The translations under genes and the position numbers were made by a program. Of a stretch of 32,281 bases of DNA, positions 1 to 8,144 are shown in pieces; the stretch's first letter is position 1, and every line of letters starts with the position of its first letter. This stretch comes from Alphaproteobacteria bacterium (lineage in GTDB: Bacteria > Pseudomonadota > Alphaproteobacteria > Micavibrionales > Micavibrionaceae). The notes beneath the pieces are model-generated. The model had not been told where the DNA came from. It saw only the letters and a program-made list of their open reading frames with translations, and made no database searches. The stretch spans positions 1-32,281 of the forward strand of contig JAJFGW010000047.1 of the NCBI GenBank assembly GCA_021775915.1, read 5' to 3'.

Positions 1-556
1 CAAAAACCTCATCTTCTGAGGCTCTGATTTTCTCTATATCAACGGGATTACGAAGAACAACATGGTTCTCACACGCCATATTTAAATCACTTTTAAAGCC
101 GTCAATAATGATTTGCGCGGGGCTGATAACAAGGTCTGCGCGCTTATAAAGCACGCGGTAAGCTATTTTTAAAAGGGGCGCAATAAGAGGGTGCCTCTGC
201 AATATGAAGTCAGGGGTGATGGCCTCACGGACTATAAATCTTGTTTTCGGAAATAGAGGTTTTAGGAGCAAAACCATAAAATTCATAGGCGCCATCGTTG
301 AAACTATAATGTTCGGTTTAAGCTCTTTGAGCTTGAGATAGAGCTTTGCCCGGTTTCCCCGTAGGTTATGGAAGGGAATCTGCGGGTCGATTAGATCTTG
401 CATCGGACCTTCGTCACTTATTGTAATAAAGGCAGGGTCAAAACGCGTGCGATCCAGCCCGTTCATGAGCGTAATTAAAACACGTTCCGCCCCACCGGCT
501 GTAAGGGCAGGGAGGACAAAGACTATTCTGGTTTTTGTTTTATTCTGATTTTTCAA
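1..556 (-). CDS. Glycosyltransferase family 4, N-terminal part (cut by window edge)
   Basis: About 185 codons are visible before the window ends. The translation opens with a short basic stretch and then RIVFVLPALTAGGAERVL, the usual first strand and glycine-rich loop of GT4 (GT-B fold) glycosyltransferases. It later reaches VVLRNPVDIEKI, matching the NPVD link between the two Rossmann domains. The C-terminal donor-sugar domain lies outside. No ATG fits before the conserved strand. A TTG at 556, just past the stop of the upstream gene, is the best start. It probably adds one sugar to a lipid-linked or nascent surface glycan in the cytoplasm. Donor and acceptor cannot be read from sequence. 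Confidence 0.8.
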   Translation of the reverse strand, partial: MKNQNKTKTRIVFVLPALTAGGAERVLITLMNGLDRTRFDPAFITISDEGPMQDLIDPQIPFHNLRGNRAKLYLKLKELKPNIIVSTMAPMNFMVLLLKPLFPKTRFIVREAITPDFILQRHPLIAPLLKIAYRVLYKRADLVISPAQIIIDGFKSDLNMACENHVVLRNPVDIEKIRASEDEVF

Positions 557-557
557 T

Positions 558-1328
558 TTATAAAAACGGTGCGGTTAAGCCGATATATTTACCTTCAAAT
601 TCAAATATTTTGTATTTCAGTTTATTGCGTTCTACATAGTCTTTGAAATGAAAGTTATCCTGAATGTCGTCAAAAATGACAACGCTGTCTTTTTTTAACT
701 GAGGCTCCAGTGTTTGCAAGGCGTATTCTCTGCCATTGTAGCTTTTGTCACTGTCGTAATGAAAAAGGTCGATTGTCCCTGTCTTCTGGCTGATCTCAGG
801 CAGGTTGTTTTGATCCCCGTCTATAAAAAGATGCCAGTTGTTTTTCAAGTCCTCATCAACGACATAGCCCACCAGCTTTTCCGGGTTGGCGTATCTGAAA
901 TAAGGAAAATCACTTGAATAGAGCTGACCTTCATTTTTGTTCTTTTTTAAAGCTGAAAGAATGGCCTGACTTGACCAGCCAGCGGCAACACCTGTCTCAA
1001 CAACGGTTTTAGCCGATAAGTGCCGCGTAAGAAAATAAAGAACGGGATAGTTGCCGCCGCCGCCAAGATCCATATCCAAGACCGCCAGTTTTTTGTCAGC
1101 CTCTTTTTTTATCTCTTCGCAGGCGTCTTGTGTTTCTGTCCATAAGGTCTCATTAAGAGATTTTGCAAAATCTTCATAGGATTCTGCCTGCGCGTTGCAC
1201 CAAGCCATAACATCGGTTTTTTGTTTATTGAGGGAGCGCTCTTTTATACGTAAAAAAACTTTACTGAGCATCACGCCGATATTTTTGCGTTTGAAGCTAT
1301 TTTTGGCGATGTTAAAAATTTTGTGCAT
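558..1328 (-). CDS. Class I SAM-dependent methyltransferase (Methyltransf_24-like)
   Basis: A 256-residue protein. The SAM-binding motif I is VVETGVAAGWSS at residues 109-120. An acidic strand HYDSDKSY lies near 190-197, and FDDI near 219-222. This layout matches small sugar O-methyltransferases of the Methyltransf_24 group found in polysaccharide clusters. The N-terminal 80 residues are basic and helical and resemble no catalytic domain. It sits 6 bases after the next methyltransferase gene (1335-2168), inside the long minus-strand glycan run. It probably methylates a sugar hydroxyl, but the substrate is unknown. Confidence 0.75.
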   Translation of the reverse strand: MHKIFNIAKNSFKRKNIGVMLSKVFLRIKERSLNKQKTDVMAWCNAQAESYEDFAKSLNETLWTETQDACEEIKKEADKKLAVLDMDLGGGGNYPVLYFLTRHLSAKTVVETGVAAGWSSQAILSALKKNKNEGQLYSSDFPYFRYANPEKLVGYVVDEDLKNNWHLFIDGDQNNLPEISQKTGTIDLFHYDSDKSYNGREYALQTLEPQLKKDSVVIFDDIQDNFHFKDYVERNKLKYKIFEFEGKYIGLTAPFL

Positions 1329-1334
1329 GATTTC

Positions 1335-2168
1335 TTAGTCCTTCACGACAAGGGCAAGGCTTGTGTTTTTCGTCCCTTGTTTTGTTTCCCATGGTAACTT
1401 ACCGAGGGGCAGTACATTGATGGATGTTGTTTCTTTCTTTATACGCTCAAGAGCTTCGTAAGGCCCGCTTATGATGTTTCTGTCGGGAAATAACGCTTTC
1501 CCTTCAGGGTAATAATCATGGAGCAAAATAGTGCCTCCGGTATTAAGGCGTGAGAGTGCGGCGCTGATTTCTTTATAGACAGCTTGCGCCGTATGGTCGC
1601 CATCCAGAAATATAAAGTCGTAGCGCTGTTCCGTTGCGCCCATAAAATCAAGGCAAGGGCCCACATGAAAACCTATATGTTTAAGGCACTCTAGTTCATT
1701 GGCAATGTCTTTAGGAGACTTTGCCAAGCCAAGATGTTTCCACGGTGCATTCTGTGCGTGATTAACGTCAATAATGTCTACGCTGGTGACGGTGCCGCCT
1801 TTGTTTAATCGTTTTAAAGCGCGCGCTATGTGAAGTGTAGAGGCACCGATATGAGTGCCAACCTCTAGAGCATTGCCGGGCTTTAGCGCCATTATGAGGT
1901 AATACAGCGCCTGCCGATCGCCTGGATTAACGCCGCCATAACGGTCATCATCCTTGTATATATCGGTAATAATAGCGCGATCTTCTTTCCACGAAGCGGC
2001 AATCTCTTTATCGGCCAAAAAACTGGCCAGAGGTAATGTTGCAGAAGAACGCAGATTGTCCGGGGTAAAGCTCTGCTGTGGCAGTGTGACAAGGCCTAGT
2101 CGGTCTTTTATTTTGCGGGCCTTATTTAAAACCGGGCCGGGAAGAATGGATTTAATCGCCTGTTTCAT
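1335..2168 (-). CDS. Class I SAM-dependent methyltransferase (Methyltransf_24-like)
   Basis: A 277-residue protein. Motif I is LEVGTHIGAS at residues 101-110. FLDGDH at about 187-192 and HDYY at about 217-220 give the acidic and histidine positions typical of metal-assisted O-methyltransferases. The first 25 residues form a basic amphipathic leader (MKQAIKSILPGPVLNKARK) resembling the start of the propeller protein at 8145-9374, which may hold both at the membrane. Its ATG overlaps the stop of the epimerase gene by 4 bases, so translation is probably coupled. It is probably a glycan O-methyltransferase; the acceptor is unknown. Confidence 0.75.
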   Translation of the reverse strand: MKQAIKSILPGPVLNKARKIKDRLGLVTLPQQSFTPDNLRSSATLPLASFLADKEIAASWKEDRAIITDIYKDDDRYGGVNPGDRQALYYLIMALKPGNALEVGTHIGASTLHIARALKRLNKGGTVTSVDIIDVNHAQNAPWKHLGLAKSPKDIANELECLKHIGFHVGPCLDFMGATEQRYDFIFLDGDHTAQAVYKEISAALSRLNTGGTILLHDYYPEGKALFPDRNIISGPYEALERIKKETTSINVLPLGKLPWETKQGTKNTSLALVVKD

Positions 2169-3154
2169 GCCGCACCGTAATAATCTTTATACCAGGCGAT
2201 AAAACGCGGAATGCCCTCATTTATGGTCGTTTTGGGTACATATCCGGTGAGTGCGGTGGTTTCTTCTATATCGGCATAGGTTTCCTGAACATCGCCGTCC
2301 TGCATGCCTTTAAAGTCTATGTCTGCCTTCATGCCGAGCTCTTTTTCAATCAGATGAATGAAGTCCATAAGATCTTCGCTACGTGTGTTGCCGATGTTGA
2401 AAACGCGGTGCGGGGGCTGTTCTTCACCGCTTTCCGGGGGCGTATCCAGGGTGGCGACAACACCGTCAATGATGTCATCTATATAGGTAAAGTCTCGTTT
2501 CATTTGTCCATGATTAAATACCGGCATTTTTTGGCCTTCACAAATTGCTTTTGTGAATATGAACAAAGCCATATCAGGCCGCCCCCACGGGCCGTAAACG
2601 GTGAAAAATCGTAGCCCTGTTTGCGGAATACCGTAAAGATGGCTGTAGCTGTAACTCATCATTTCATCGCTGCGCTTGGTGGCGGCGTATAAAGACAAAG
2701 GCTTGTTGACCTCGTCTTTCACAGAAAAAGGCATTTTGTCGTTGCCGCCATAGACGGAGGAGGAGCTGGCATAAACCAGATGCTGGAAGTTTTCTGTGTG
2801 GCGGCACATCTCCATGACGGTCAGATGCCCCATGCAATTGCTTGAAATATAGGCGTAAGGGTTTTCAAGTGAATAGCGCACACCGGCCTGCGCCGCCAGA
2901 TGGACAACGCGTGTGAAAGGGCCCTGGCTGCTCCACAGTTTTTCCATGTCTGCTTTGTCCGCAATGTCCAGTTTTACAAAGGTGAAGTTTTCAAAATTAT
3001 CAAGCTGCTGTAATCGCGCCTCTTTCAGAGAAACGTCGTAATAATCGTTCAGATTATCTATACCGACAACAGCCTCCCCTTTTTGTAAAAGGCGCAGGGC
3101 CGTGTGAAATCCTATAAAACCTGCTGCTCCTGTAACTAGAATGGGATTGTTCAT
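2165..3154 (-). CDS. NAD-dependent sugar epimerase, UDP-glucuronate 4-epimerase type
   Basis: A 329-residue extended short-chain dehydrogenase. The NAD-binding GxxGxxG is GAAGFIG (residues 9-15). The catalytic Ser cluster is ASSSSVYG near 129-136, and the Tyr-Lys pair is Y156/K160 in YAATK. The segment DNLNDYYDVSLKEARL after the second strand is characteristic of UDP-glucuronate 4-epimerases (LspL/GAE group), which interconvert UDP-glucuronate and UDP-galacturonate. It lies directly downstream of a UDP-sugar 6-dehydrogenase gene, so the pair would supply a uronic acid donor. The alternative is a TviC/WbpP-type epimerase acting on N-acetylated sugars, but the motif favours glucuronate. Confidence 0.85.
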   Translation of the reverse strand: MNNPILVTGAAGFIGFHTALRLLQKGEAVVGIDNLNDYYDVSLKEARLQQLDNFENFTFVKLDIADKADMEKLWSSQGPFTRVVHLAAQAGVRYSLENPYAYISSNCMGHLTVMEMCRHTENFQHLVYASSSSVYGGNDKMPFSVKDEVNKPLSLYAATKRSDEMMSYSYSHLYGIPQTGLRFFTVYGPWGRPDMALFIFTKAICEGQKMPVFNHGQMKRDFTYIDDIIDGVVATLDTPPESGEEQPPHRVFNIGNTRSEDLMDFIHLIEKELGMKADIDFKGMQDGDVQETYADIEETTALTGYVPKTTINEGIPRFIAWYKDYYGAA

Positions 3155-3178
3155 TTTAAGCTTTTACCTGGTTGTTTT

Positions 3179-4474
3179 TTAGAGGGAATAATATGTTGTG
3201 CCGTTTGCAAAAGAGAGGGCTCTCCATGCTCCCTTTAAATCATAAACCACTCCCTCTTTATTCAGTAGTGAAGAAATTTTTTCAGGTGACATTTCTCTGT
3301 ATGCTTGATGGCCCACAGTCAGGGATACGCAATCATACTCTCCTTCTTTTGAAAGAGAATTGATTAAAGAAATACCATATTCTTTTTCTACATCTTCCGG
3401 CCGCGCATAAGGGTCGTGGACATCTACCAGACAGTTTTTTTCTTTTAGGCGGTTGTATATGTCGACGACTTTTGTGTTGCGTATATCGTTTATGCCTTCC
3501 TTGAAGGTAAAACCTAACAAAAGAACACGAGGCGATGGAGGCTTTTTATCTGTTGCTTGAGTGGCTTCATATATTTTATCCGCAACAAACAGCCCCATGG
3601 CATCGTTGATTTTGCGCCCGGCCAAAATAACTTCCGGTGAATGGCCGATATTCTCGGCGCAATGAGCTAGATAGTAAGGGTCAACGCCTATGCAATGCCC
3701 TCCAACCAGTCCTGGTGTGAAGTTCAGGAAGTTCCATTTTGTGCCCGCAGCTTCCAGAACATCATAAGACGACAATCCAAGCTTATTTAAAATCATGGTT
3801 ACTTCATTAACGAAAGCTACATTTATGTCTCGTTGCGCATTCTCTATAGCTTTGGACGCTTCTGCCGTGCGAATGTTTTTTGCTTTGAAAATATTGTCAT
3901 TATTTATGCAGCCGTAAAGCACGGCCAGAAAGTCTGTTACTTCTTGTGTCTGGCCGGAAACAACTTTTGTAATGTTCTGGACTGTATGTTCTGCGTCTCC
4001 GGGATTAATCCGTTCCGGGGAATATCCTAAAAAGAAATCTCTTCCACATACAAGGTTGCTTCTTTTTTCCAAAATAGGCCCGCAAATATCCTCGGTTACG
4101 CCAGGATATACGGTGCTTTCATATACAACGATATCATTCTTTTTTAGATAGGGGGCAACAGTTTCCGAAGCTGATTTTACAGCAGTGAGGTCAGGTTCGT
4201 TCTTGTTGTCAAGGGGCGTTGGTACAGTGACAATATAGACGTTGCAGCTTTTTAAATCTTCCGGATCGGATGTGAAATCACAGCGCGTCGCTTGTAAATC
4301 ATCTTGCTTGATTTCACGATTGCTATCTTGACCATCTTTTAGCTCATTAATGCGCCGTTCGAAAGTATCAAAACCAATGGTGGGAACGTGCTTGGAAAGC
4401 ATAAGAGCTAATGGCATTCCTACATAGCCAAGCCCTATTATTCCAACGCGGCAATTTTCAAGAGTATAGGTCAT
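3179..4474 (-). CDS. Nucleotide-sugar 6-dehydrogenase (TviB/WbpO type)
   Basis: A 431-residue member of the UDP-glucose/GDP-mannose dehydrogenase family, near full family length. The N-terminal Rossmann motif is GIIGLGYVGMPLA (residues 11-23). The catalytic cysteine is C261 in GGHCIGVDPYYL, and a conserved lysine lies in EASKAIEN (K208). The C-terminal UDP-binding domain begins near the LLLGFTFKEGINDIRNT segment. The start VGIIGLGYVGMPLA...IGFD with ..RINELKDGQDSN resembles TviB/WbpO enzymes, which oxidise C6 of UDP-GlcNAc or UDP-GalNAc. UDP-glucose as substrate cannot be excluded, and the glucuronate-type epimerase next door would favour it. It makes a UDP-uronic acid in the cytoplasm. Confidence 0.88.
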   Translation of the reverse strand: MTYTLENCRVGIIGLGYVGMPLALMLSKHVPTIGFDTFERRINELKDGQDSNREIKQDDLQATRCDFTSDPEDLKSCNVYIVTVPTPLDNKNEPDLTAVKSASETVAPYLKKNDIVVYESTVYPGVTEDICGPILEKRSNLVCGRDFFLGYSPERINPGDAEHTVQNITKVVSGQTQEVTDFLAVLYGCINNDNIFKAKNIRTAEASKAIENAQRDINVAFVNEVTMILNKLGLSSYDVLEAAGTKWNFLNFTPGLVGGHCIGVDPYYLAHCAENIGHSPEVILAGRKINDAMGLFVADKIYEATQATDKKPPSPRVLLLGFTFKEGINDIRNTKVVDIYNRLKEKNCLVDVHDPYARPEDVEKEYGISLINSLSKEGEYDCVSLTVGHQAYREMSPEKISSLLNKEGVVYDLKGAWRALSFANGTTYYSL

Positions 4475-4509
4475 GGTGGTTTATATCTCTTTTGCTTCAG
4501 TAAATCTAA

Positions 4510-5238
4510 CTATTTTTTATGAAAAACAGAGAAGTATCTGTAGTTTTGGGAAACGGGTTTTTCGGTGAATAAATCTGAAAGCTCTACATCGTGCGTAGCG
4601 TGATATCGTTTGGCCAGCTCCTCTGCTGTTGATCTTCTGACATCAACAACAACTGTCTGAGGCGTTTCCGGAAGGTCAAACACATTGGAGTTAACGGCCT
4701 CTGTAAATTTGTTGCCACCAATTTGCAAGGAAGGGCCGTCAATGAAGACAAGATCAAAATTTTCGTTAATATTGAAATCATATCTGATTTCAGGAGGGGT
4801 ACGTGCTGGAAGACATATTTTCTCTTTTACGATTATTTCCGTGGTATCTGATTTGCTCTCAGAAATAAGGCTGAGTGTGTTCGATGCCCATTTACTATCT
4901 TCGTCAACGCTTAAAAGCCGCGCAGCATTTTGAGTTGCATACTCACTAAATACTAGCGTCGATGAGCCGCTTCCAAGTTCTAAAATGGATTGTGGTTTGT
5001 AGCGCTTAAGAATGTCTTTAAGGCACCAGAGTTTGTAAACTTGGTATTGATGTTTCAACCCCCCGGAGCTACGGAAATTCTGAACGTATTTGTCTATTTG
5101 TGAGTAGTCTGCCTGATGCTCTTGAAAATGTGTTTGGTGCGCTTTTACAATGCTTTTTTCTCGTTTGATACGGTTAGTGTACCGAATAAGGCTTGGCATG
5201 GTTGTCCGTCCTGTTACGCGCTGCAGAAATTTTATCAT
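4510..5238 (-). CDS. SAM-dependent methyltransferase-like protein
   Basis: A 242-residue protein with motif I ILELGSGSST at residues 85-94, an acidic second strand (LLSVDEDSKW, about 108-117) and FIDGP at 165-169. This is a Rossmann methyltransferase core after an 80-residue helical N-terminal extension. No specific family is recognised. It lies in the glycan run, 27 bases after the stop of the gene at 5266-6291 and 35 bases before the start of the dehydrogenase gene. It probably modifies a sugar. The lack of other catalytic motifs leaves the reaction open. Confidence 0.65.
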   Translation of the reverse strand: MIKFLQRVTGRTTMPSLIRYTNRIKREKSIVKAHQTHFQEHQADYSQIDKYVQNFRSSGGLKHQYQVYKLWCLKDILKRYKPQSILELGSGSSTLVFSEYATQNAARLLSVDEDSKWASNTLSLISESKSDTTEIIVKEKICLPARTPPEIRYDFNINENFDLVFIDGPSLQIGGNKFTEAVNSNVFDLPETPQTVVVDVRRSTAEELAKRYHATHDVELSDLFTEKPVSQNYRYFSVFHKK

Positions 5239-5265
5239 GTCTTTGATTTGTCCTGTTATTATAAA

Positions 5266-6291
5266 TTACTTCAGTATCACTGGTAGCTTACTATTGTTAG
5301 AATTTATCTGAATTGGTAGTTGTTTCTTTCTGTCAATAATTTTGAATTCCATCAATCTGTTCATGGCTTTATTCTTAATCTTTACTGATCCGGTGAGCAT
5401 AGAGACTATTCCGCCAAAGGCCCGCGCTTCTTCTTTTTGAATATGGCGCGCATCTACTTTCTGTGTTGATGATAATAGTTCCCTGGTTTTGTCATCCAAA
5501 TTACTGTCTTTTTTAAGAATGAGCACGAAAGGGTTGTCAGAGTGGCTTAAAATGTTCAGGTTTTGTGACATGATCATATTTTTCAATGAATACAGGCTAA
5601 CGTATGACCTTATAACAGCGATCATAGAAAACATCGCGAAGTTTGAGTAGTCAAACCTTTGCGCTCTTATGTAGAGGACACCGCCTGAGTTTAAACGTTT
5701 TATTGCCAAGTCCAATAGTCGGAATGGGTTCTCTACAAACTGCATAACATTTTCAATAAACATAATGTCAAACATTGTATTTGTTGTTTGAAGAAAATCT
5801 TCTGCAAACCCAGTCGTTATATCTGTTTTCTTTAGGTGTTTTCTTGCTGTTTCTGTTCGTGACTTTGAAGGCTCTACTCCAAAAGTGTTAAAACCTCGCT
5901 CTTCAAAGGCAGCCAGTTGTTCACCCGCACCACAACCAATATCTAGAATATTCAAATCAGATGAGTCTGCAAGGAATGGCTTTATAAGCCTGTAAACCCT
6001 GTCGCTTGGGTGGTAATCACCTTCAGAGCGCAAATTAAGCCAGCGATTTGTAAAGTGTTCGTGAAGGATTTCAGGCTTAAGGTTTCTTGTTGTTTTAATA
6101 TACCCACATTCTTCACATAACCCTATAGAGAGCCCTTTTTCTTTCTTATCGTTGGTGACATATATGACATCTGTCATTGTTGAGCTACAACCATCACACT
6201 GATGATTGCTCGAATAGTCACTGCTATCGGTATATTCTATCCAACAATGGTCGTTTGTATCGAAGAGGAATTTATCAATTTCTAAAATCAT
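5266..6291 (-). CDS. Zinc-ribbon plus class I methyltransferase (C-methyltransferase-like architecture)
   Basis: A 341-residue protein in two visible parts. The N-terminus carries four cysteines in two pairs, C32/C35 and C59/C62, as in the zinc-binding domain of sugar methyltransferases of the Methyltransf_13/TylCIII type. The SAM-binding core follows, with ILDIGCGAGE at residues 115-124 and GVEPSKSR as the second strand. The C-terminal 100 residues are less typical and lack the long Methyltransf_14 domain of classic C-methyltransferases. The DNA here is visibly AT-rich compared with the gat and phaZ regions. Role: probably methylation of a nucleotide sugar or glycan. Confidence 0.72.
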   Translation of the reverse strand: MILEIDKFLFDTNDHCWIEYTDSSDYSSNHQCDGCSSTMTDVIYVTNDKKEKGLSIGLCEECGYIKTTRNLKPEILHEHFTNRWLNLRSEGDYHPSDRVYRLIKPFLADSSDLNILDIGCGAGEQLAAFEERGFNTFGVEPSKSRTETARKHLKKTDITTGFAEDFLQTTNTMFDIMFIENVMQFVENPFRLLDLAIKRLNSGGVLYIRAQRFDYSNFAMFSMIAVIRSYVSLYSLKNMIMSQNLNILSHSDNPFVLILKKDSNLDDKTRELLSSTQKVDARHIQKEEARAFGGIVSMLTGSVKIKNKAMNRLMEFKIIDRKKQLPIQINSNNSKLPVILK

Positions 6292-6311
6292 ATGACGTAT
6301 TTCTGGTTAGT

Positions 6312-7472
6312 TTATAGCGCCCGATTTATAGCATTACGTGTAGATGTGGGGAAAGCTTTAATCTTTAATTCTCCGGTAATATATTCAGCCCTTTTTTGCC
6401 AAGTATATTGGGACAGGAACTCCGTTTGCGCTGCATTGGCAATGCATTGAGCTTCTTCCGGGTGGGCGCGTATATATTTTATGGTTTTAATCCAGTCTTC
6501 AGGGGCATCCGGGGTGCAAAGAAAGGCATTTCTTCTGTCCTCCAGAATTTCATGTAAAACCGGAAGGTCAGAAGATATGACAGGCGTGCCGGTAGACATA
6601 TATTCAAAAATTTTGAGAGGGGACATCCACTGTACCGTATTGCCGGAACCGCCATAGCCGCCCACCTTTTTTTGATATGGCGCAAGTAGAACATCAAAAT
6701 GTTTAAGAAAACTCGGCGTCTGGGAGTGAGGAATATGACCGTAGAAGTGAATGTTACGGAGGTCTTTCAATTCTTCTTTCCAAAAGCAAAGGTCTTCATT
6801 CGTTCCTCCCACTATATGAAACTCAATATCCGTTAGTTTTCGGGCCGTTTCGGCAATAATGTCAATTCCACGTCCTTTGTATAAATGACCAATATAACCA
6901 ACATGAAAGCTGTTTTCTTTTTTGTTAAAAGGAGGGACTGTAGTTGCTTCTGGTAAAGGGTCTGCCCCATCATGGGCCACGATAATTCTATCGTCCGGTA
7001 TATTAAAGCGTTTCTTGATATGGTCCTTCAAGGCCTGTGAAATCACAACCAGACCTTTTAGGTTTTTGTTTTTTATCAACGATTTAAATACAGCCTTTGC
7101 AAAGAACCCCTGATTGTCAAAAGAATCGTGCTGTTCAAACAGGACCGGCAGACCAAAGCGAGTGGCCATCCATGCGCTCATCAGGCAACGGGAATAGAGC
7201 AAGTCAGCTTTGAGTTTTTTAGCACGAAGAGAAACTTTTATAGCGTAGTTGATTAGTCCCATTCGTCCTTTCCTTTTTTTAACCGGAGAAAAGCAGAAGT
7301 TGTCTTCCACGCCATATTGCTCAAAAATATTATCGGACACCAGTTCTGCCTGAGGACAGAACAAAGTTACGTTATGGTTGCAACGAGCCAGCGCCTGGCA
7401 CATTTTCATGACATGGACGCTATTTGCGACCTGTGAGGGTATAGGCCAAACTGCGACGTAAGCTATTTTCAT
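6312..7472 (-). CDS. Glycosyltransferase family 4
   Basis: A 386-residue GT-B glycosyltransferase. The start is placed at the ATG at 7472 (MKIAYVAVWPIPSQ), because this begins the first Rossmann strand and avoids overlap with the upstream gene; an in-frame start at 7538 would add 22 residues of no known motif. The inter-domain region GYIGHLYKGRGID is typical of GT4. The donor-site E-x7-E element lies in FEYMSTGTPVISSDLPVLHE. The enzyme should transfer a sugar from a nucleotide donor with retention, on the cytoplasmic face of the membrane. Linkage and acceptor are unknown. Confidence 0.88.
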   Translation of the reverse strand: MKIAYVAVWPIPSQVANSVHVMKMCQALARCNHNVTLFCPQAELVSDNIFEQYGVEDNFCFSPVKKRKGRMGLINYAIKVSLRAKKLKADLLYSRCLMSAWMATRFGLPVLFEQHDSFDNQGFFAKAVFKSLIKNKNLKGLVVISQALKDHIKKRFNIPDDRIIVAHDGADPLPEATTVPPFNKKENSFHVGYIGHLYKGRGIDIIAETARKLTDIEFHIVGGTNEDLCFWKEELKDLRNIHFYGHIPHSQTPSFLKHFDVLLAPYQKKVGGYGGSGNTVQWMSPLKIFEYMSTGTPVISSDLPVLHEILEDRRNAFLCTPDAPEDWIKTIKYIRAHPEEAQCIANAAQTEFLSQYTWQKRAEYITGELKIKAFPTSTRNAINRAL

Positions 7473-7488
7473 TTGTATTGTAATGATC

Positions 7489-8136
7489 CTACCGGTTTTT
7501 AATATAACGTTTGATTTGCTGTAACCATGAGGCACCAAGGTGCCATGCTGCTTCTTTTTCTAGTTTATAGGCGGGCACTTTATTTGCCCATTTGTCTGGA
7601 TTTTTACTGCCAATGGCAATGATGTAAGTGCCTGCATTGCGATGGTTATTAGAAGACTCATAAATAACTTTCATATCATTTTCTTTAAACATGTGATGTA
7701 GGCAGGTTGGCGTAAAACGCCAGAAATCAAGGATATTTTCATGCTCATGTTGCGTTTGAGCAAAAGGTACGACGACAATCACAATATCTTTGGACATCTG
7801 ACAGAGGTTTTTAAACGCTGTTTTTACTTCGAAAATATGCTCCAGAGTGGTGTGGTTAAAGACAACGTCGAAATCTTTGCTTAGTTCATCAGGAAGGGGG
7901 GCTTCGAGATTAAGCTGGATTTCAGCATCATCGCCCTGAGATCCGCGAAATCCACCGTAATTAGTGATGTGATAGGACGAGGCGCCGGAGAAGTAACCTT
8001 TATAATGGTTTCCTTCTTTATCTTCATCTTTCCAACCGGAAACATTGACTGTTTTTCCCGTAAATAAAGGCGCTATGCGGCGAAGCTCTGCGTTTGACCA
8101 TTTGCGCGGTAACCTGAATTTTCTATCAATACACAT
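7489..8136 (-). CDS. Methyltransferase-like protein (Methyltransf_11-like)
   Basis: A 215-residue protein when begun at the ATG at 8136, which has an AAGGA ribosome site 5 bases upstream; an in-frame start at 8172 would overlap the previous gene. The central part FDVVFNHTTLEHIFEV looks like the post-motif region of class I methyltransferases, followed by IVIVVVPFAQ and a FWRFTP segment often seen in this group. Motif I is poor: there is no clear GxGxG, and the region around VNVSGWKDED replaces it. It may be a divergent or SAM-independent member. It is in the glycan operon, between the propeller gene and a GT4 gene. Confidence 0.6.
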   Translation of the reverse strand: MCIDRKFRLPRKWSNAELRRIAPLFTGKTVNVSGWKDEDKEGNHYKGYFSGASSYHITNYGGFRGSQGDDAEIQLNLEAPLPDELSKDFDVVFNHTTLEHIFEVKTAFKNLCQMSKDIVIVVVPFAQTQHEHENILDFWRFTPTCLHHMFKENDMKVIYESSNNHRNAGTYIIAIGSKNPDKWANKVPAYKLEKEAAWHLGASWLQQIKRYIKNR

Positions 8137-8144
8137 ATTCGTCC